This document shows positions 25,318-33,262 of a stretch of 40,483 nucleotides of DNA, piece after piece (the first letter of the stretch is position 1; every line of letters begins with the position of its first letter). The stretch covers positions 1-40,483 of the forward strand of contig JAWRKD010000001.1 in assembly GCA_040307135.1 (NCBI GenBank), given 5' to 3'. The notes beneath the pieces were generated by a model, which worked only from the letters and a program-made list of their open reading frames with translations, searched no databases and was not told where the DNA came from. The position numbers and the translations under genes were made by a program. The stretch comes from Aminidesulfovibrio sp040307135. GTDB lineage: Bacteria; Desulfobacterota; Desulfovibrionia; Desulfovibrionales; Desulfovibrionaceae.

Positions 25318-25542
25318 ATGCGCGAACAGGTGGAAGCGGCCATCGCCAAGATCCGGCCCATGCTCCAGAACGACGGCGGCAACATCGAGCTCGTGGACAT
25401 CACCCCGGACGGCGTCGTCAAGGTCCGGCTCCAGGGAGCCTGCCGCGGCTGCCCCATGTCCCGCATGACGCTGAAGAACGGCGTGGAGCGCATCGTGCTC
25501 AAGGAAGTGCCCGGCGTGAAGGCCGTGGAGGCCGTGGAGTGA
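25318..25542 (+). CDS. NifU C-terminal domain (Nfu-type) Fe-S scaffold protein
   Basis: A 74-residue stand-alone Nfu domain, typically holding and transferring Fe-S clusters. It contains LQNDGGNIELVDI and the cluster-ligand pair CRGC (Cys42, Cys45), both hallmark features. ATG 25318 has GAGGAGG upstream and is preferred over an upstream in-frame codon at 25258 that would add a non-conserved tail. The stop overlaps gltX as GTGA. The pairing with glutamyl-tRNA synthetase is probably just transcriptional coupling. Confidence 0.93.
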   Translation: MREQVEAAIAKIRPMLQNDGGNIELVDITPDGVVKVRLQGACRGCPMSRMTLKNGVERIVLKEVPGVKAVEAVE

Positions 25543-26945
25543 GCATCGTCACCCGCTTCGCGCCGAGCCCCACCGGATTTCTGCACATCGGCGGCGCGCG
25601 CACGGCCCTCTTTTCCTGGCTCCTGGCCCGCAGCAGGGGCGGGCGGTTCCTCCTGCGCATCGAGGACACGGACCGCGAGCGCTCCACCCCCGAGGCCACT
25701 GAGGCCATCCTCCAGTCCATGCGCTGGCTGGACCTGGAGTGGGAGGGCGAGGTGGTCTATCAGAGCGCCCGCGCCGAGGCCCACAACGCGGCCATCGACA
25801 CGCTCATCGAGAGCGGCCGGGCCTACTGGTGCTCCTGCTCGCCCGAAGAGGTGGAGGCCATGCGCGAACAGGCCCGCGCCGAGGGCCGCAAGCCCAAGTA
25901 CGACGGCCGCTGCCGCGAACGCGGCCTGGGTCCCGGCCCGGGCCGGGTGGTGCGCTTCAAGGGCCCCCTGGAGGGCACCACGGCCTACAAGGACATGGTC
26001 AAGGGCGCCATCGCCGTGGACAACGCCGAGCTGGACGACATGATCCTGCGGCGCTCCGACGGCTCGCCCACCTACAACCTGGCCGTGGTGGTGGACGACC
26101 ACGACATGGGCGTGACCCACGTGCTGCGCGGCGACGACCACGTGGCCAACACCCCCAAGCAGATCCTGCTCTACCAGGCCTTCGGCTGGCCCGTGCCGGA
26201 GTTCGGCCACGTGCCCATGATCCTGGGGCCGGACAAGAAGAAGCTCTCCAAGCGCCACGGCGCGCTCTCGGTCATGGAATACGAGAAGATGGGCTACCTG
26301 CCCGAGGCCGTGATGAACTACCTGGCCCGCCTGGGCTGGTCCCACGGCGACCAGGAGATCTTCTCGCGCGAGGAGCTCATCGCCTGCTTCAGCACCGAGA
26401 ACCTGGGCAACTCGCCCGCGGTCTTCGACACCCAGAAGCTGGAATGGCTCAACGGCCACTACATGAAGCAGGCCGAGCCCGTGCGGCTGGCCGCGCTGCT
26501 GCGCGAGTTCCTCTCCCGCGAGATGGAGCCGGCCGAGCTGGAGGACGTGCCCCAGGCCCTGCTGGAGGCGGTCACCCCCCTGCTCCAGCCCCGGGCCAAG
26601 ACCCTGACGGACATGGCCGAGATGGCCCGCCTGTTCCTGGTGGACGCGCCGTTCCTCCCCTTTGACGAGAAGGCCGTGGCCCAGCACCTCGGCGAGGCCA
26701 ACAAGACCCTGGTCCTGGAGTTCGCCGACGCCCTGGAGGCCCACGCCGGCCCCTTCGAGGAGCAGGACCTGGAGGCCCTGGCCCAGGCCTTCGTGGCGGC
26801 CCGGAACATCAAGTTCAAGGCCCTGGCCCAGCCCCTGCGCGTGGCCCTCACCGGCCGCAGCGTGAGCCCGGGCCTGTTCGAGACCATGCGCGTGCTCGGC
26901 AAGGAGCAGTCGCTCAAGCGCCTGCGCCGCGTCACCGAGCTGTAG
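25539..26945 (+). CDS. gltX: glutamyl-tRNA synthetase
   Basis: Class I aminoacyl-tRNA synthetase charging tRNA-Glu; 468 residues, normal length. Motifs: RFAPSPTGFLHIGGART (HIGH region), LRIEDTDRERS, a candidate zinc-binding set Cys98, Cys100 and Cys125 (with KYDGRC), and KKLSKRHGA as the KMSKS counterpart. The GTG start at 25539 overlaps the nfu stop. Whether it also misacylates tRNA-Gln cannot be read from the sequence here. Confidence 0.97.
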   Translation: MSIVTRFAPSPTGFLHIGGARTALFSWLLARSRGGRFLLRIEDTDRERSTPEATEAILQSMRWLDLEWEGEVVYQSARAEAHNAAIDTLIESGRAYWCSCSPEEVEAMREQARAEGRKPKYDGRCRERGLGPGPGRVVRFKGPLEGTTAYKDMVKGAIAVDNAELDDMILRRSDGSPTYNLAVVVDDHDMGVTHVLRGDDHVANTPKQILLYQAFGWPVPEFGHVPMILGPDKKKLSKRHGALSVMEYEKMGYLPEAVMNYLARLGWSHGDQEIFSREELIACFSTENLGNSPAVFDTQKLEWLNGHYMKQAEPVRLAALLREFLSREMEPAELEDVPQALLEAVTPLLQPRAKTLTDMAEMARLFLVDAPFLPFDEKAVAQHLGEANKTLVLEFADALEAHAGPFEEQDLEALAQAFVAARNIKFKALAQPLRVALTGRSVSPGLFETMRVLGKEQSLKRLRRVTEL

Positions 26946-26956
26946 CTTCCGCGCCC

Positions 26957-26985
26957 TTGCCTCGGGTCCGGATCGGCGCTAGTCT
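26957..26985 (+). promoter_or_regulatory. candidate promoter for the PEP-synthase-like gene
   Basis: TTGCCT (26957-26962), a 17-nt spacer and TAGTCT (26980-26985) precede the GTG start at 27027 by about 41 nt. The -10 is weak but its CTAG core resembles the yceD candidate promoter at 31379. Predicted from sequence only. Confidence 0.45.
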
Positions 26986-27026
26986 GACCGCAGACGAGCC
27001 CCGGCCCCGAGACAAAGGACGCCGCC

Positions 27027-30000
27027 GTGTTCGGATTCCTCTCGCGCAAGAAGACCTGCCATCTCCTGGCCCGGACCCAGGGCCGCCACGTGGAGATGTA
27101 CGCCCGCTTCCGGGCCTTCCTGACCCACAACTACGAGGCCCTGGCCGCCCTGGCCCGGCTGGAGCAGATCTACCACTCCGGCGACCCCTTCGGCATGGCC
27201 CAGGTGCGCCGGGCCTACGCCGGGCTGGCGGCGGCCTCCCGCGGCCTGGTGCAGGCCCTCATCGACCTGGCCCAGGGCCGCTTCGCCGGGCTCCTGCCCG
27301 CGTTCGAGCGCATCGACGCCGAGGCCCGCGCCCTGCTGGAGGCCGCGCCCCGCTGCCGGGACTGCCCCCTGGTCCTGCCCCTGGAAGAGGTGCGGGCCGA
27401 GGATTTCCCGGACGTGGGGGCCAAGGCCGGCAACCTGGCCCGGCTGGGCAACGAGCTGGGCCTGCCCGTGCCCCGGGGCTTCGCGGTCACGGCCCGGGCC
27501 TTCGAACTCTTCCTGGAATCCGGGGACCTGGGCGCGGACCTGGCCGGGCTGCTGGAGCGCCTGCCCCTGGAGGACCCGCGCGCCCTGGATGCGGCCTGCG
27601 CGGCCATGCGGGCCAGGGTCCTGGCCGCGCCCCTGCCGGAGGAGCTGGCCCGCGCCCTGGACGCGGCCTGCGCCGCCCTGGAGTCCCGCACCCGGGCCGG
27701 GGTGCGCGTGGCCGTGCGCAGCAGCGCCGCGGGCGAGGACACCGAGGCTTCCTTCGCTGGCCAGTACGCCACGGTGCTCAACGTGACCCGCCCGGAGCTG
27801 GCCGCGGCCTACAAGACCGTGGCCGCCAGCAAGTACACCCCGCACGCCGTGCTCTACCGCACCCGCCACGGACTGGAGGACGCCGAGACGCCCATGTGCG
27901 TGGCCGTGGTCGAGATGGTGGACGCGGCCGCGGCCGGGGTGGCCTACAGCCGCGACCCGGCCGACCCGGCGGGCGAGGGTTTCCGGGTGGCCGGACTCTG
28001 GGGCCTGGGCGAGCCCCTGGTGGGCGGCGAGGCCTCGGCCGACGCCTTCGTGCTCCACCGCCGCACGGGCGAGGCCCTGGAGCGCCGCGTGGCCCGCAAG
28101 CGCACGCGGCTGGTGAACCTGCCCCGCGGCGGCACGGCCGAGGAGCCCGTGCCCGAGGACATGCAGGACAAACCCGTGCTGGACCCGGCCCAGCTGCGCG
28201 CCCTGCTGGAGTACGGCCTGGCCCTGGAGCGCTTCTTCGGCCAGGCCCAGGATATGGAATGGGCCGTGGACCGCGACGGACGCCTGGTGCTCCTCCAGTG
28301 CCGGCCCCTGGGCCTGGAGCCCGCGCGCGGCAAGGACGAGGCCGTGCGCACGGCCGCGCCCCTGCTCCTGTCCGGCGGCCAGACCGCCTCGCGCGGCGCG
28401 GCCTCGGGCCTGGTCTTCCTGGCCGAGGGCCACGACCTGGCCGAGCTGCCCGAAAACGCCATTCTGGTCACGCGGGCCACTGCGCCGGGCTACGCAGCCC
28501 TGGCCGGGCGGCTGCGCGGCCTGGTGGCCCGGGTGGGCAGCACGGCCAGCCACCTGGCCTCGGTGCTGCGGGAATACCGCGTGCCCGCCCTGGTGGACGT
28601 GGGCGACGCGGCCCAGGCCCTGGCCCACGGCCAGGCCGTGACCCTGGACGCCGATGGCCGGGCCGTTTATGCGGGCGAGGTTGAGGAAATCCTGGCCGCC
28701 CGTGCGGCCAAGCCCGCCGCGGCTTTCGAAACTCCGGCCCACCGGCGGCTGCGCGCTCTGCTGGACCGGCTCTCGCCGCTTAATCTCACGGATCCGCGCG
28801 CCCCGGAGTTCACGCCCGAGGGCTGCACGACCCTGCACGACATCATCCGCTTCGCCCACGAAAAAGCCATGAAGGCCATGTTCAGCCTGCCGGACCGGCT
28901 CGCCGGGGTCCACACGGCCAGGCTCAAGGCCCAGATCCCCTTGGACATCCGGGTGGTGGACCTGGGCGGCGGCCTGCGCGAGGGGCTCACGGACTGCGAC
29001 GAGGTGCTGCCCGAGGACATCGTGTCCGCGCCCATGCGGGCCGTGTGGCGCGGCTTCACCCACCCGGGCGTCACTTGGTCCGGGGCCGTGGGCATGGACT
29101 TCCGCAACCTGTTCACCCTGTTCGCCTCCTCGGCCGCCGGGCTCACCGGGCCGGACCTGCCGGGCGGGGAGAGCTTTGCGGTGCTGGCCGCGGACTACAT
29201 GAACCTGAACGCCAAGTTCGGCTTCCACTTCGCCAACGTGGACGCCCTCTGCGGCGAGGAGGCCGAGAAGAACTCCATCACCGTGCAGTTCGCCGGGGGC
29301 GCGGGCGGCTACCTGGGCAAGTCCTTGCGCGTGAGCTTCCTGGCCGGGGTGCTCCAGCGCCTGGGCTTCAGCGTGGACCTCTCCGGCGACCTGCTGGAGG
29401 CCTCGCTCGCGGGCCTGGGCCGCGCGGACACGGAAGCGGCCCTGGACCAACTGGGCAGGCTTCTGGGCTCCAGCCGCCTGCTCGACGTGGCCATCTCCCG
29501 CCAGGCCCAGGCCGAGGCCATGGTGGAGGCCTTTTTCCGCGAGGACTACGGGTTCCTGGACCAGGCCGCCAGCCCGCCCCTGCCGGGATTCCACGCCGTG
29601 CTCGGCAACTGGAGCCGGCTGGAGGAGGACGGCCGGGCCTGGATCGTGCAGGACGGCTCGGCCTGGCTGCCGCGGCTCTCGGCCGGGCTCTCGGGCTTTT
29701 TGACCCGGCTGGTGGGGCCGCGCTACCAGGAGTTCCTGGACACCATCGGGGCCTACCACCACTTCCCCCTGGCCGTGGCCAAAAACGCGGAAATGGCCGA
29801 TGGCCGCTTGAGCGTGCTGGTACGGCCCATGGCCGGGGTCATCGACCGGGCCGGGGGCCTGGCCCTTGGCCTGCGCAATGCCGGGAATTACTTCGTCTTC
29901 CGCATCAACGACGCGGAACAGAATGTCATGTTCTCGGAGTTCGTGAACGGCCGCAGGCTCATCCGCGCCCAGCGGCCCCTGGCCCTGGAGACCGGACGCG

Positions 30001-30188
30001 CCTACCGGCTGGAGGTGGAGGTGGCGGGCGGCCGCCTGCGCGGCCTGGTGGACGGCCGCCCCATGCTGGAGTACGACGCCGGGCGGCCCGTGGCCGGGCA
30101 CGTGGGCCTCTGGACCAAGGCCGACTCCGTGACCCGCTTCAGCGGCCTGGCCATGGATACGGCTGCGGGCGTGCGCATGCTGGGCTAG
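27027..30188 (+). CDS. PEP-synthase/PPDK-like protein with C-terminal LamG/concanavalin-like domain
   Basis: A 1053-residue protein of unknown reaction. Residues about 1-115 form a helical lead ending in CRDC (110-113). Residues about 120-430 are a PPDK_N/PEP-synthase ATP-grasp domain (GAKAGNLARL, RSSAAGEDTEASFAGQY, YSRDP, QCRP). A swivelling phosphohistidine domain follows with His509 in GSTASHLASVLREYRVPAL. Residues about 575-870 carry LSPLNLTDP, GCTTLHDIIRFAHEKAM and FGFHFANVDALCG motifs seen in uncharacterised PPDK-like proteins. Residues about 915-1045 resemble a concanavalin/LamG (DUF1080-like) beta-sandwich. The C-terminal PEP/pyruvate TIM barrel is missing. No signal peptide. The GTG start has AAAGGA 8 nt upstream. 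It converges on the ABM gene, sharing a CTAG stop. Confidence 0.85.
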   Translation: MFGFLSRKKTCHLLARTQGRHVEMYARFRAFLTHNYEALAALARLEQIYHSGDPFGMAQVRRAYAGLAAASRGLVQALIDLAQGRFAGLLPAFERIDAEARALLEAAPRCRDCPLVLPLEEVRAEDFPDVGAKAGNLARLGNELGLPVPRGFAVTARAFELFLESGDLGADLAGLLERLPLEDPRALDAACAAMRARVLAAPLPEELARALDAACAALESRTRAGVRVAVRSSAAGEDTEASFAGQYATVLNVTRPELAAAYKTVAASKYTPHAVLYRTRHGLEDAETPMCVAVVEMVDAAAAGVAYSRDPADPAGEGFRVAGLWGLGEPLVGGEASADAFVLHRRTGEALERRVARKRTRLVNLPRGGTAEEPVPEDMQDKPVLDPAQLRALLEYGLALERFFGQAQDMEWAVDRDGRLVLLQCRPLGLEPARGKDEAVRTAAPLLLSGGQTASRGAASGLVFLAEGHDLAELPENAILVTRATAPGYAALAGRLRGLVARVGSTASHLASVLREYRVPALVDVGDAAQALAHGQAVTLDADGRAVYAGEVEEILAARAAKPAAAFETPAHRRLRALLDRLSPLNLTDPRAPEFTPEGCTTLHDIIRFAHEKAMKAMFSLPDRLAGVHTARLKAQIPLDIRVVDLGGGLREGLTDCDEVLPEDIVSAPMRAVWRGFTHPGVTWSGAVGMDFRNLFTLFASSAAGLTGPDLPGGESFAVLAADYMNLNAKFGFHFANVDALCGEEAEKNSITVQFAGGAGGYLGKSLRVSFLAGVLQRLGFSVDLSGDLLEASLAGLGRADTEAALDQLGRLLGSSRLLDVAISRQAQAEAMVEAFFREDYGFLDQAASPPLPGFHAVLGNWSRLEEDGRAWIVQDGSAWLPRLSAGLSGFLTRLVGPRYQEFLDTIGAYHHFPLAVAKNAEMADGRLSVLVRPMAGVIDRAGGLALGLRNAGNYFVFRINDAEQNVMFSEFVNGRRLIRAQRPLALETGRAYRLEVEVAGGRLRGLVDGRPMLEYDAGRPVAGHVGLWTKADSVTRFSGLAMDTAAGVRMLG

Positions 30189-30502
30189 GGGGCCGGGATC
30201 CGGCTCTCCAGCACCCGCCAGTGGAGCGCCCGGGTTTCGGGTTCGATGCCGAAGGCCTCGTCGCCCTCGTAGAGCCGGGCCTGCTCCGGCTCCTCCCCGG
30301 CATAGGCCCGCACGGCCTCCATGGACTCCCAATAGGTGATCAGGCAGATGCGCACCCCGCCCGGCTCCTCGCGCTCCAGCACCTGGTGGCCCAGGCAGCC
30401 GGGAAGGGCCGCGGTCTCGGCCACGCCCGTGCGCTCCAGGTGCCGGAGGAAGCCCGCGCGGCGCTCCCGCGGGCAGAGGCAGGTCCACTGCCGGGCGATC
30501 AC
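30185..30502 (-). CDS. ABM (antibiotic biosynthesis monooxygenase-like) domain protein
   Basis: A small protein of 105 residues with the alpha-beta dimeric ferredoxin-like pattern of ABM proteins: RQWTCLCPRERRAGFLRHLERTG, then LPGCLGHQVLERE, RICLITYWESMEAVRAYA and a C-terminal HWRVLESRIP strand. Such proteins include monooxygenases, heme-degrading and stress-related members; the substrate here is unknown. The GTG start at 30502 forms a GTGA overlap with the C_GCAxxG_C_C gene, so the two are probably coupled. Longer versions would run into that gene. It is convergent with the PEP-synthase-like gene, sharing 4 bp. Confidence 0.72.
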   Translation of the reverse strand: MIARQWTCLCPRERRAGFLRHLERTGVAETAALPGCLGHQVLEREEPGGVRICLITYWESMEAVRAYAGEEPEQARLYEGDEAFGIEPETRALHWRVLESRIPAP

Positions 30503-30957
30503 TCCCCGGCCCGCCCGTTGCCGGAGTTGTCCAGGGCCTGCAGGGCCAGGCGCGTGGCCAGGCTCACGCATTCCAGGCAGGTCTCCTTGAGGTTGGCCTC
30601 GCGGTAGCGGGTCTGGCCTTCGGGGGTGCGGAAGTCGCAGCCCGTGATGTCGAAGCAGTTGGTGGAGCCGTAGGCCGCCAGGAAGCCTTCCAAAAACTCC
30701 TGGGTCGGGGCGTAGGCCAGGTCCAGGAGCTCGCGTTCCGGGGTGTCGCGGCCCGCCAGCAGGCTGATGGCCAGGACGCCGCCGCTCACCGCCCCGCAGG
30801 TCCCGCAGCTGCGCGAGAGCCCGGAGCAGAAGGCCGTGGCCATGCGCGGGATGAGGGGGGATTCCAGTCCGCGGGCCCGGGTCACGGCCAGCAGCACGCT
30901 TTCGGCGCAGAGCCAGCCGTCTCCCATGAGTTTCCGGGATTCGCGTTCCGGGGCCAT
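30499..30957 (-). CDS. C_GCAxxG_C_C family (putative redox-active) protein
   Basis: A 152-residue protein with eight cysteines at 17, 44, 51, 54, 101, 107, 127 and 130, including the CGTCGAVSGG core that gives the family its name (PF09719). The family is common in anaerobes and thought to bind metal or a cluster, but its reaction is unknown. ATG 30957 has AAAGGAG 7 nt upstream, so longer N-terminal versions are rejected. It is downstream of the rpmB terminator, so transcription depends on read-through or a promoter I could not find. A partial second member begins at 40245. Confidence 0.88.
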   Translation of the reverse strand: MAPERESRKLMGDGWLCAESVLLAVTRARGLESPLIPRMATAFCSGLSRSCGTCGAVSGGVLAISLLAGRDTPERELLDLAYAPTQEFLEGFLAAYGSTNCFDITGCDFRTPEGQTRYREANLKETCLECVSLATRLALQALDNSGNGRAGE

Positions 30958-30981
30958 GACACGCTCCTTTGCGTTCGGGTG

Positions 30982-31015
30982 AAAAAAAAGAGCCCCGGCC
31001 TGGCGGCCGGGGCTC
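30982..31015 (-). terminator. rho-independent terminator of rpmB
   Basis: A perfect 11-bp GC stem (30990-31000 with 31005-31015) around a 4-nt loop, followed on the minus strand by eight T residues (30982-30989 read as A on the plus strand). It ends the rpmB transcript 27 nt past the stop and lies just upstream of the C_GCAxxG_C_C gene. Confidence 0.9.
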
Positions 31016-31042
31016 CCTCGCGTCGTCCTTTTCGGGGAAAGC

Positions 31043-31258
31043 CTACTCGGCCGCCTTGGTCCTCTTGACCGGCTTGACCACCGCACCGGAACGGATGCAG
31101 CGGGTGCAGGCGGTGACGGTCATCACCTGGCCGTTGGGGGCCTGGTGGCGCACCTTCTGGAGGTTGGGCATGAAGCGGCGCTTGGTCTTATTGTTGGCGT
31201 GGCTCACGTTGTTGCCGGTCTGGGGAATCTTGCCGCAGATGTCGCAGGCCTGGGACAT
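31043..31258 (-). CDS. rpmB: 50S ribosomal protein L28
   Basis: Large-subunit ribosomal protein of 71 residues. MSQACDICGK opens it, with NNVSHANNKTKRRFMPNLQ in the centre and CTRCIRSG near the end. Two CxxC pairs (5/8 and 51/54) make it the zinc-binding (C+) form. The start has GAGGAGG in front. It has its own promoter (31339-31367) and terminator (30982-31015) and is divergent from yceD/rpmF, a typical ribosomal neighbourhood. Confidence 0.97.
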   Translation of the reverse strand: MSQACDICGKIPQTGNNVSHANNKTKRRFMPNLQKVRHQAPNGQVMTVTACTRCIRSGAVVKPVKRTKAAE

Positions 31259-31338
31259 GGGAAACCTCCTCGCGCGCGTGGCGTCGTTCTTCGTCTTTTG
31301 GCCCGGCCGGAGCTGGCTCCCGGTCGCGGGGAAGGGAA

Positions 31339-31367
31339 TCTTTAAACCTTCGCCGCACAAAACGCAA
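31339..31367 (-). promoter_or_regulatory. candidate sigma-70 promoter for rpmB
   Basis: Read on the minus strand: TTGCGT (31362-31367), a 17-nt spacer and TAAAGA (31339-31344), giving a start roughly 70 nt upstream of the rpmB ATG. It lies back-to-back with the yceD promoter. Confidence 0.55.
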
Positions 31368-31378
31368 GGGCTTTTTTC

Positions 31379-31407
31379 TTGACAAGACCAGGGGGCGCGG
31401 CTAGAGG
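31379..31407 (+). promoter_or_regulatory. candidate sigma-70 promoter for yceD
   Basis: A perfect -35 TTGACA (31379-31384), a 17-nt spacer and a weak -10 TAGAGG (31402-31407), about 20 nt before the ATG at 31427. The rest of the 168-nt spacer between rpmB and this gene (31259-31426) holds only these two promoters and the rpmB ribosome-binding site. Confidence 0.5.
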
Positions 31408-31426
31408 GGGCGGTTGCGAGGGTCAC

Positions 31427-31945
31427 ATGACCAAAGTATGGGTGGAACTGGCCGACATCCCGGCTGAAGGCCGGGAGTTTTCTTTTGCGGACCAGGGATT
31501 CTGGCAGGAGTCCATGGACGCCTTCGGCCTCAAGGCCCGCATCGCCCGGCCCCTGTCGGCCGAGGTGCGGGTCCTGCCCCAGGACAACGGGGCCCTCGTC
31601 ACCGGACGGATTTCCGGGGCCCTGACCCTGCCCTGCTCCCGCTGCTCCGAGGAGTTCGAACAGGCCCTGGACGGGGAGTTCGAGGTCTTCGAGGAGACCG
31701 GGGACGAGGACGGCATGGCCGAGGAGGCCCGGGTGGTGTCCGCGGACGGAACCCTGCGCCTGGACCTGGGCGCGGTGCTCTGGGAGCAGCTGGTCCTGGC
31801 CCTGCCGGAAAACCCGGTCTGCCAGGAGGACTGCCGGGGGCTGTGCCCCAAATGCGGCGGGAACCGGAACTTCCGCGAGTGCGACTGTTCCGAATCGGGC
31901 GACGACCCCCGCCTGGCCGTGTTCCGGAATTTGAAGATTTCGTAA
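31427..31945 (+). CDS. YceD/DUF177 family protein
   Basis: A 172-residue protein of the YceD (DUF177) family, which sits before rpmF in most bacteria and is linked to 23S rRNA/large-subunit assembly. Cysteine motifs are clear: CSRC (70/73) then DCRGLCPKCGG (Cys132, 136, 140, 143) with a late ECDC (152/154), likely zinc sites. ATG 31427 is preferred over an upstream in-frame TTG at 31379, which is the -35 box. It is followed by rpmF after 67 nt. Confidence 0.92.
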   Translation: MTKVWVELADIPAEGREFSFADQGFWQESMDAFGLKARIARPLSAEVRVLPQDNGALVTGRISGALTLPCSRCSEEFEQALDGEFEVFEETGDEDGMAEEARVVSADGTLRLDLGAVLWEQLVLALPENPVCQEDCRGLCPKCGGNRNFRECDCSESGDDPRLAVFRNLKIS

Positions 31946-31960
31946 CCGTCCCGGTTTGCA

Positions 31961-31989
31961 TTGCCCCCGGGGCCGAATCGCGATATTTT
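31961..31989 (+). promoter_or_regulatory. candidate sigma-70 promoter for rpmF-plsX-fab
   Basis: TTGCCC (31961-31966), a 17-nt spacer and TATTTT (31984-31989), about 23 nt before the rpmF ATG. This would give the fatty-acid genes a start separate from yceD. Predicted from sequence only. Confidence 0.5.
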
Positions 31990-32012
31990 CCGAACCAGAG
32001 GAGATCAACGTC

Positions 32013-32195
32013 ATGGCTCAACCGAAGAAGAAGACCTCCAAGTCCCGGCGCAACATGCGGCGCTCCCACGACCACGTGGCCGTGCCCAACGTCATCTACT
32101 GCGAGTGCGGCGAGCCCACCCTCTCCCACCGCGCCTGCCCGGTCTGCGGCAACTACAAAGGCCGCAAGGTGACGCCCGCCGGTGATGCTCAATAA
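32013..32195 (+). CDS. rpmF: 50S ribosomal protein L32
   Basis: A 60-residue large-subunit protein: MAQPKKKTSKSRRNMRRSHD followed by a zinc ribbon with CEC (30/32) and CPVC (42/45). ATG 32013 has AGAGGAGAT upstream. An upstream in-frame ATG (31956) is rejected because it adds unrelated sequence. Its last 11 nt overlap the plsX start, so translation is probably coupled. Confidence 0.97.
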   Translation: MAQPKKKTSKSRRNMRRSHDHVAVPNVIYCECGEPTLSHRACPVCGNYKGRKVTPAGDAQ

Positions 32196-33228
32196 GGCGC
32201 CGCGCATCGCCGTCGACGCAATGGGCGGCGATTTCGGGCCCCGCGTGAACGTGCCCGCGGCCGTGCGCGCCGCGGAAGCCGGAGCCGGGGTCATCCTGGT
32301 GGGCGACGAAGCCCAGATCCGCGACGAACTCTCGCGCTGCAAGACCGAGGGCCTCGACATCCACGTGGTCCACGCCTCCCAGGTGGTGGGCATGGACGAG
32401 AAGCCCTCGGACGCCCTGCGCCGCAAGAAGGATTCCTCCATCCAGGTGGCCTGCCGCCTGGTCAAGGAAGGCCAGGCCGACGGCGTGGTCAGCGCGGGCA
32501 ACTCCGGCGCGGTGGTGGCCTGCGGCATGTTCACCATCGGCCGCATCGCGGGCATCGAGCGCCCGGCCCTGGCCGGGATCATGCCCACGGAGCAGCGCCC
32601 CTGCATCCTCATCGACGTGGGCGCCAACGTGGACTCCAAGGCCTTCCACCTGGCCCAGTTCGCCATCATGGCCGACGTGCTGGCCCGCGACGTGCTCGGC
32701 GTGCCCAAGCCGCGCCTGGGCCTGCTCTCCATCGGCGAGGAGGAGGGCAAGGGCAACTCCGTGGTCAAGGAAGCCTTCGACCTCCTGCGCAAGTCCTCGC
32801 TCAACTTCATCGGCAACGCCGAAGGCCGCGACATCTTCGTGGGCAACTACGACGTGGTGGTCTGCGACGGCTTCGTAGGCAACGTGGCGCTCAAGCTCTC
32901 CGAGGGCCTGGCCCGCAGCTTCGGCAACCTGCTCAAGGGCGAGCTCAAGCGCGGCTGGCTCTCCAAGCTGGGCACCCTGCTCTCCCTGGGCGCGCTCACC
33001 CGCTTCGCCAAGATGGTGGACTACGCCGAGTACGGCGGGGCCCCGCTCCTGGGGCTCAAGGGCATCGTCATCGTCTGCCACGGTTCGAGCAACGTGAAGG
33101 CTATCACCAACGCCATCCGCATGGCCGTGACCTTCACGGCCAACAAGGCGCACCAGCACATCGAGCGGGACCTCGAGGCCAACAGCGAGATCGCCCGCTT
33201 CGGCCGCCAGGCCGCCAAGGCCTCGTAA
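32185..33228 (+). CDS. plsX: phosphate acyltransferase PlsX
   Basis: Makes acyl-phosphate from acyl-ACP for phospholipid synthesis. It has 347 residues. Motifs: RIAVDAMGGDFGP at the N-terminus, VSAGNSGAVVACGMF, RPALAGIMPT, LIDVGANVDSK, LLSIGEEEGKGN and FIGNAEGRDIF. Starts at ATG 32185 or the adjacent GTG 32182, within the rpmF end; the nearest AAGG is rather far upstream. It precedes fabH by 34 nt, a spacer with a CCCGGG repeat. Confidence 0.96.
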   Translation: MLNKAPRIAVDAMGGDFGPRVNVPAAVRAAEAGAGVILVGDEAQIRDELSRCKTEGLDIHVVHASQVVGMDEKPSDALRRKKDSSIQVACRLVKEGQADGVVSAGNSGAVVACGMFTIGRIAGIERPALAGIMPTEQRPCILIDVGANVDSKAFHLAQFAIMADVLARDVLGVPKPRLGLLSIGEEEGKGNSVVKEAFDLLRKSSLNFIGNAEGRDIFVGNYDVVVCDGFVGNVALKLSEGLARSFGNLLKGELKRGWLSKLGTLLSLGALTRFAKMVDYAEYGGAPLLGLKGIVIVCHGSSNVKAITNAIRMAVTFTANKAHQHIERDLEANSEIARFGRQAAKAS

Positions 33229-33262
33229 ACCGCATCCCGGGCCCGGCCCGGGAGGAGCCGAG

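Noticed and set aside
26979..30488. 1169-residue open frame on the minus strand opposite the PEP-synthase-like gene
   Set aside because: Low-complexity Gly/Ala/Gln/His composition and no motifs; the plus-strand gene has clear PPDK domains.
33229..33262. CCCGGG inverted repeat between plsX and fabH
   Set aside because: Short GC palindrome without U-tract; probably chance.
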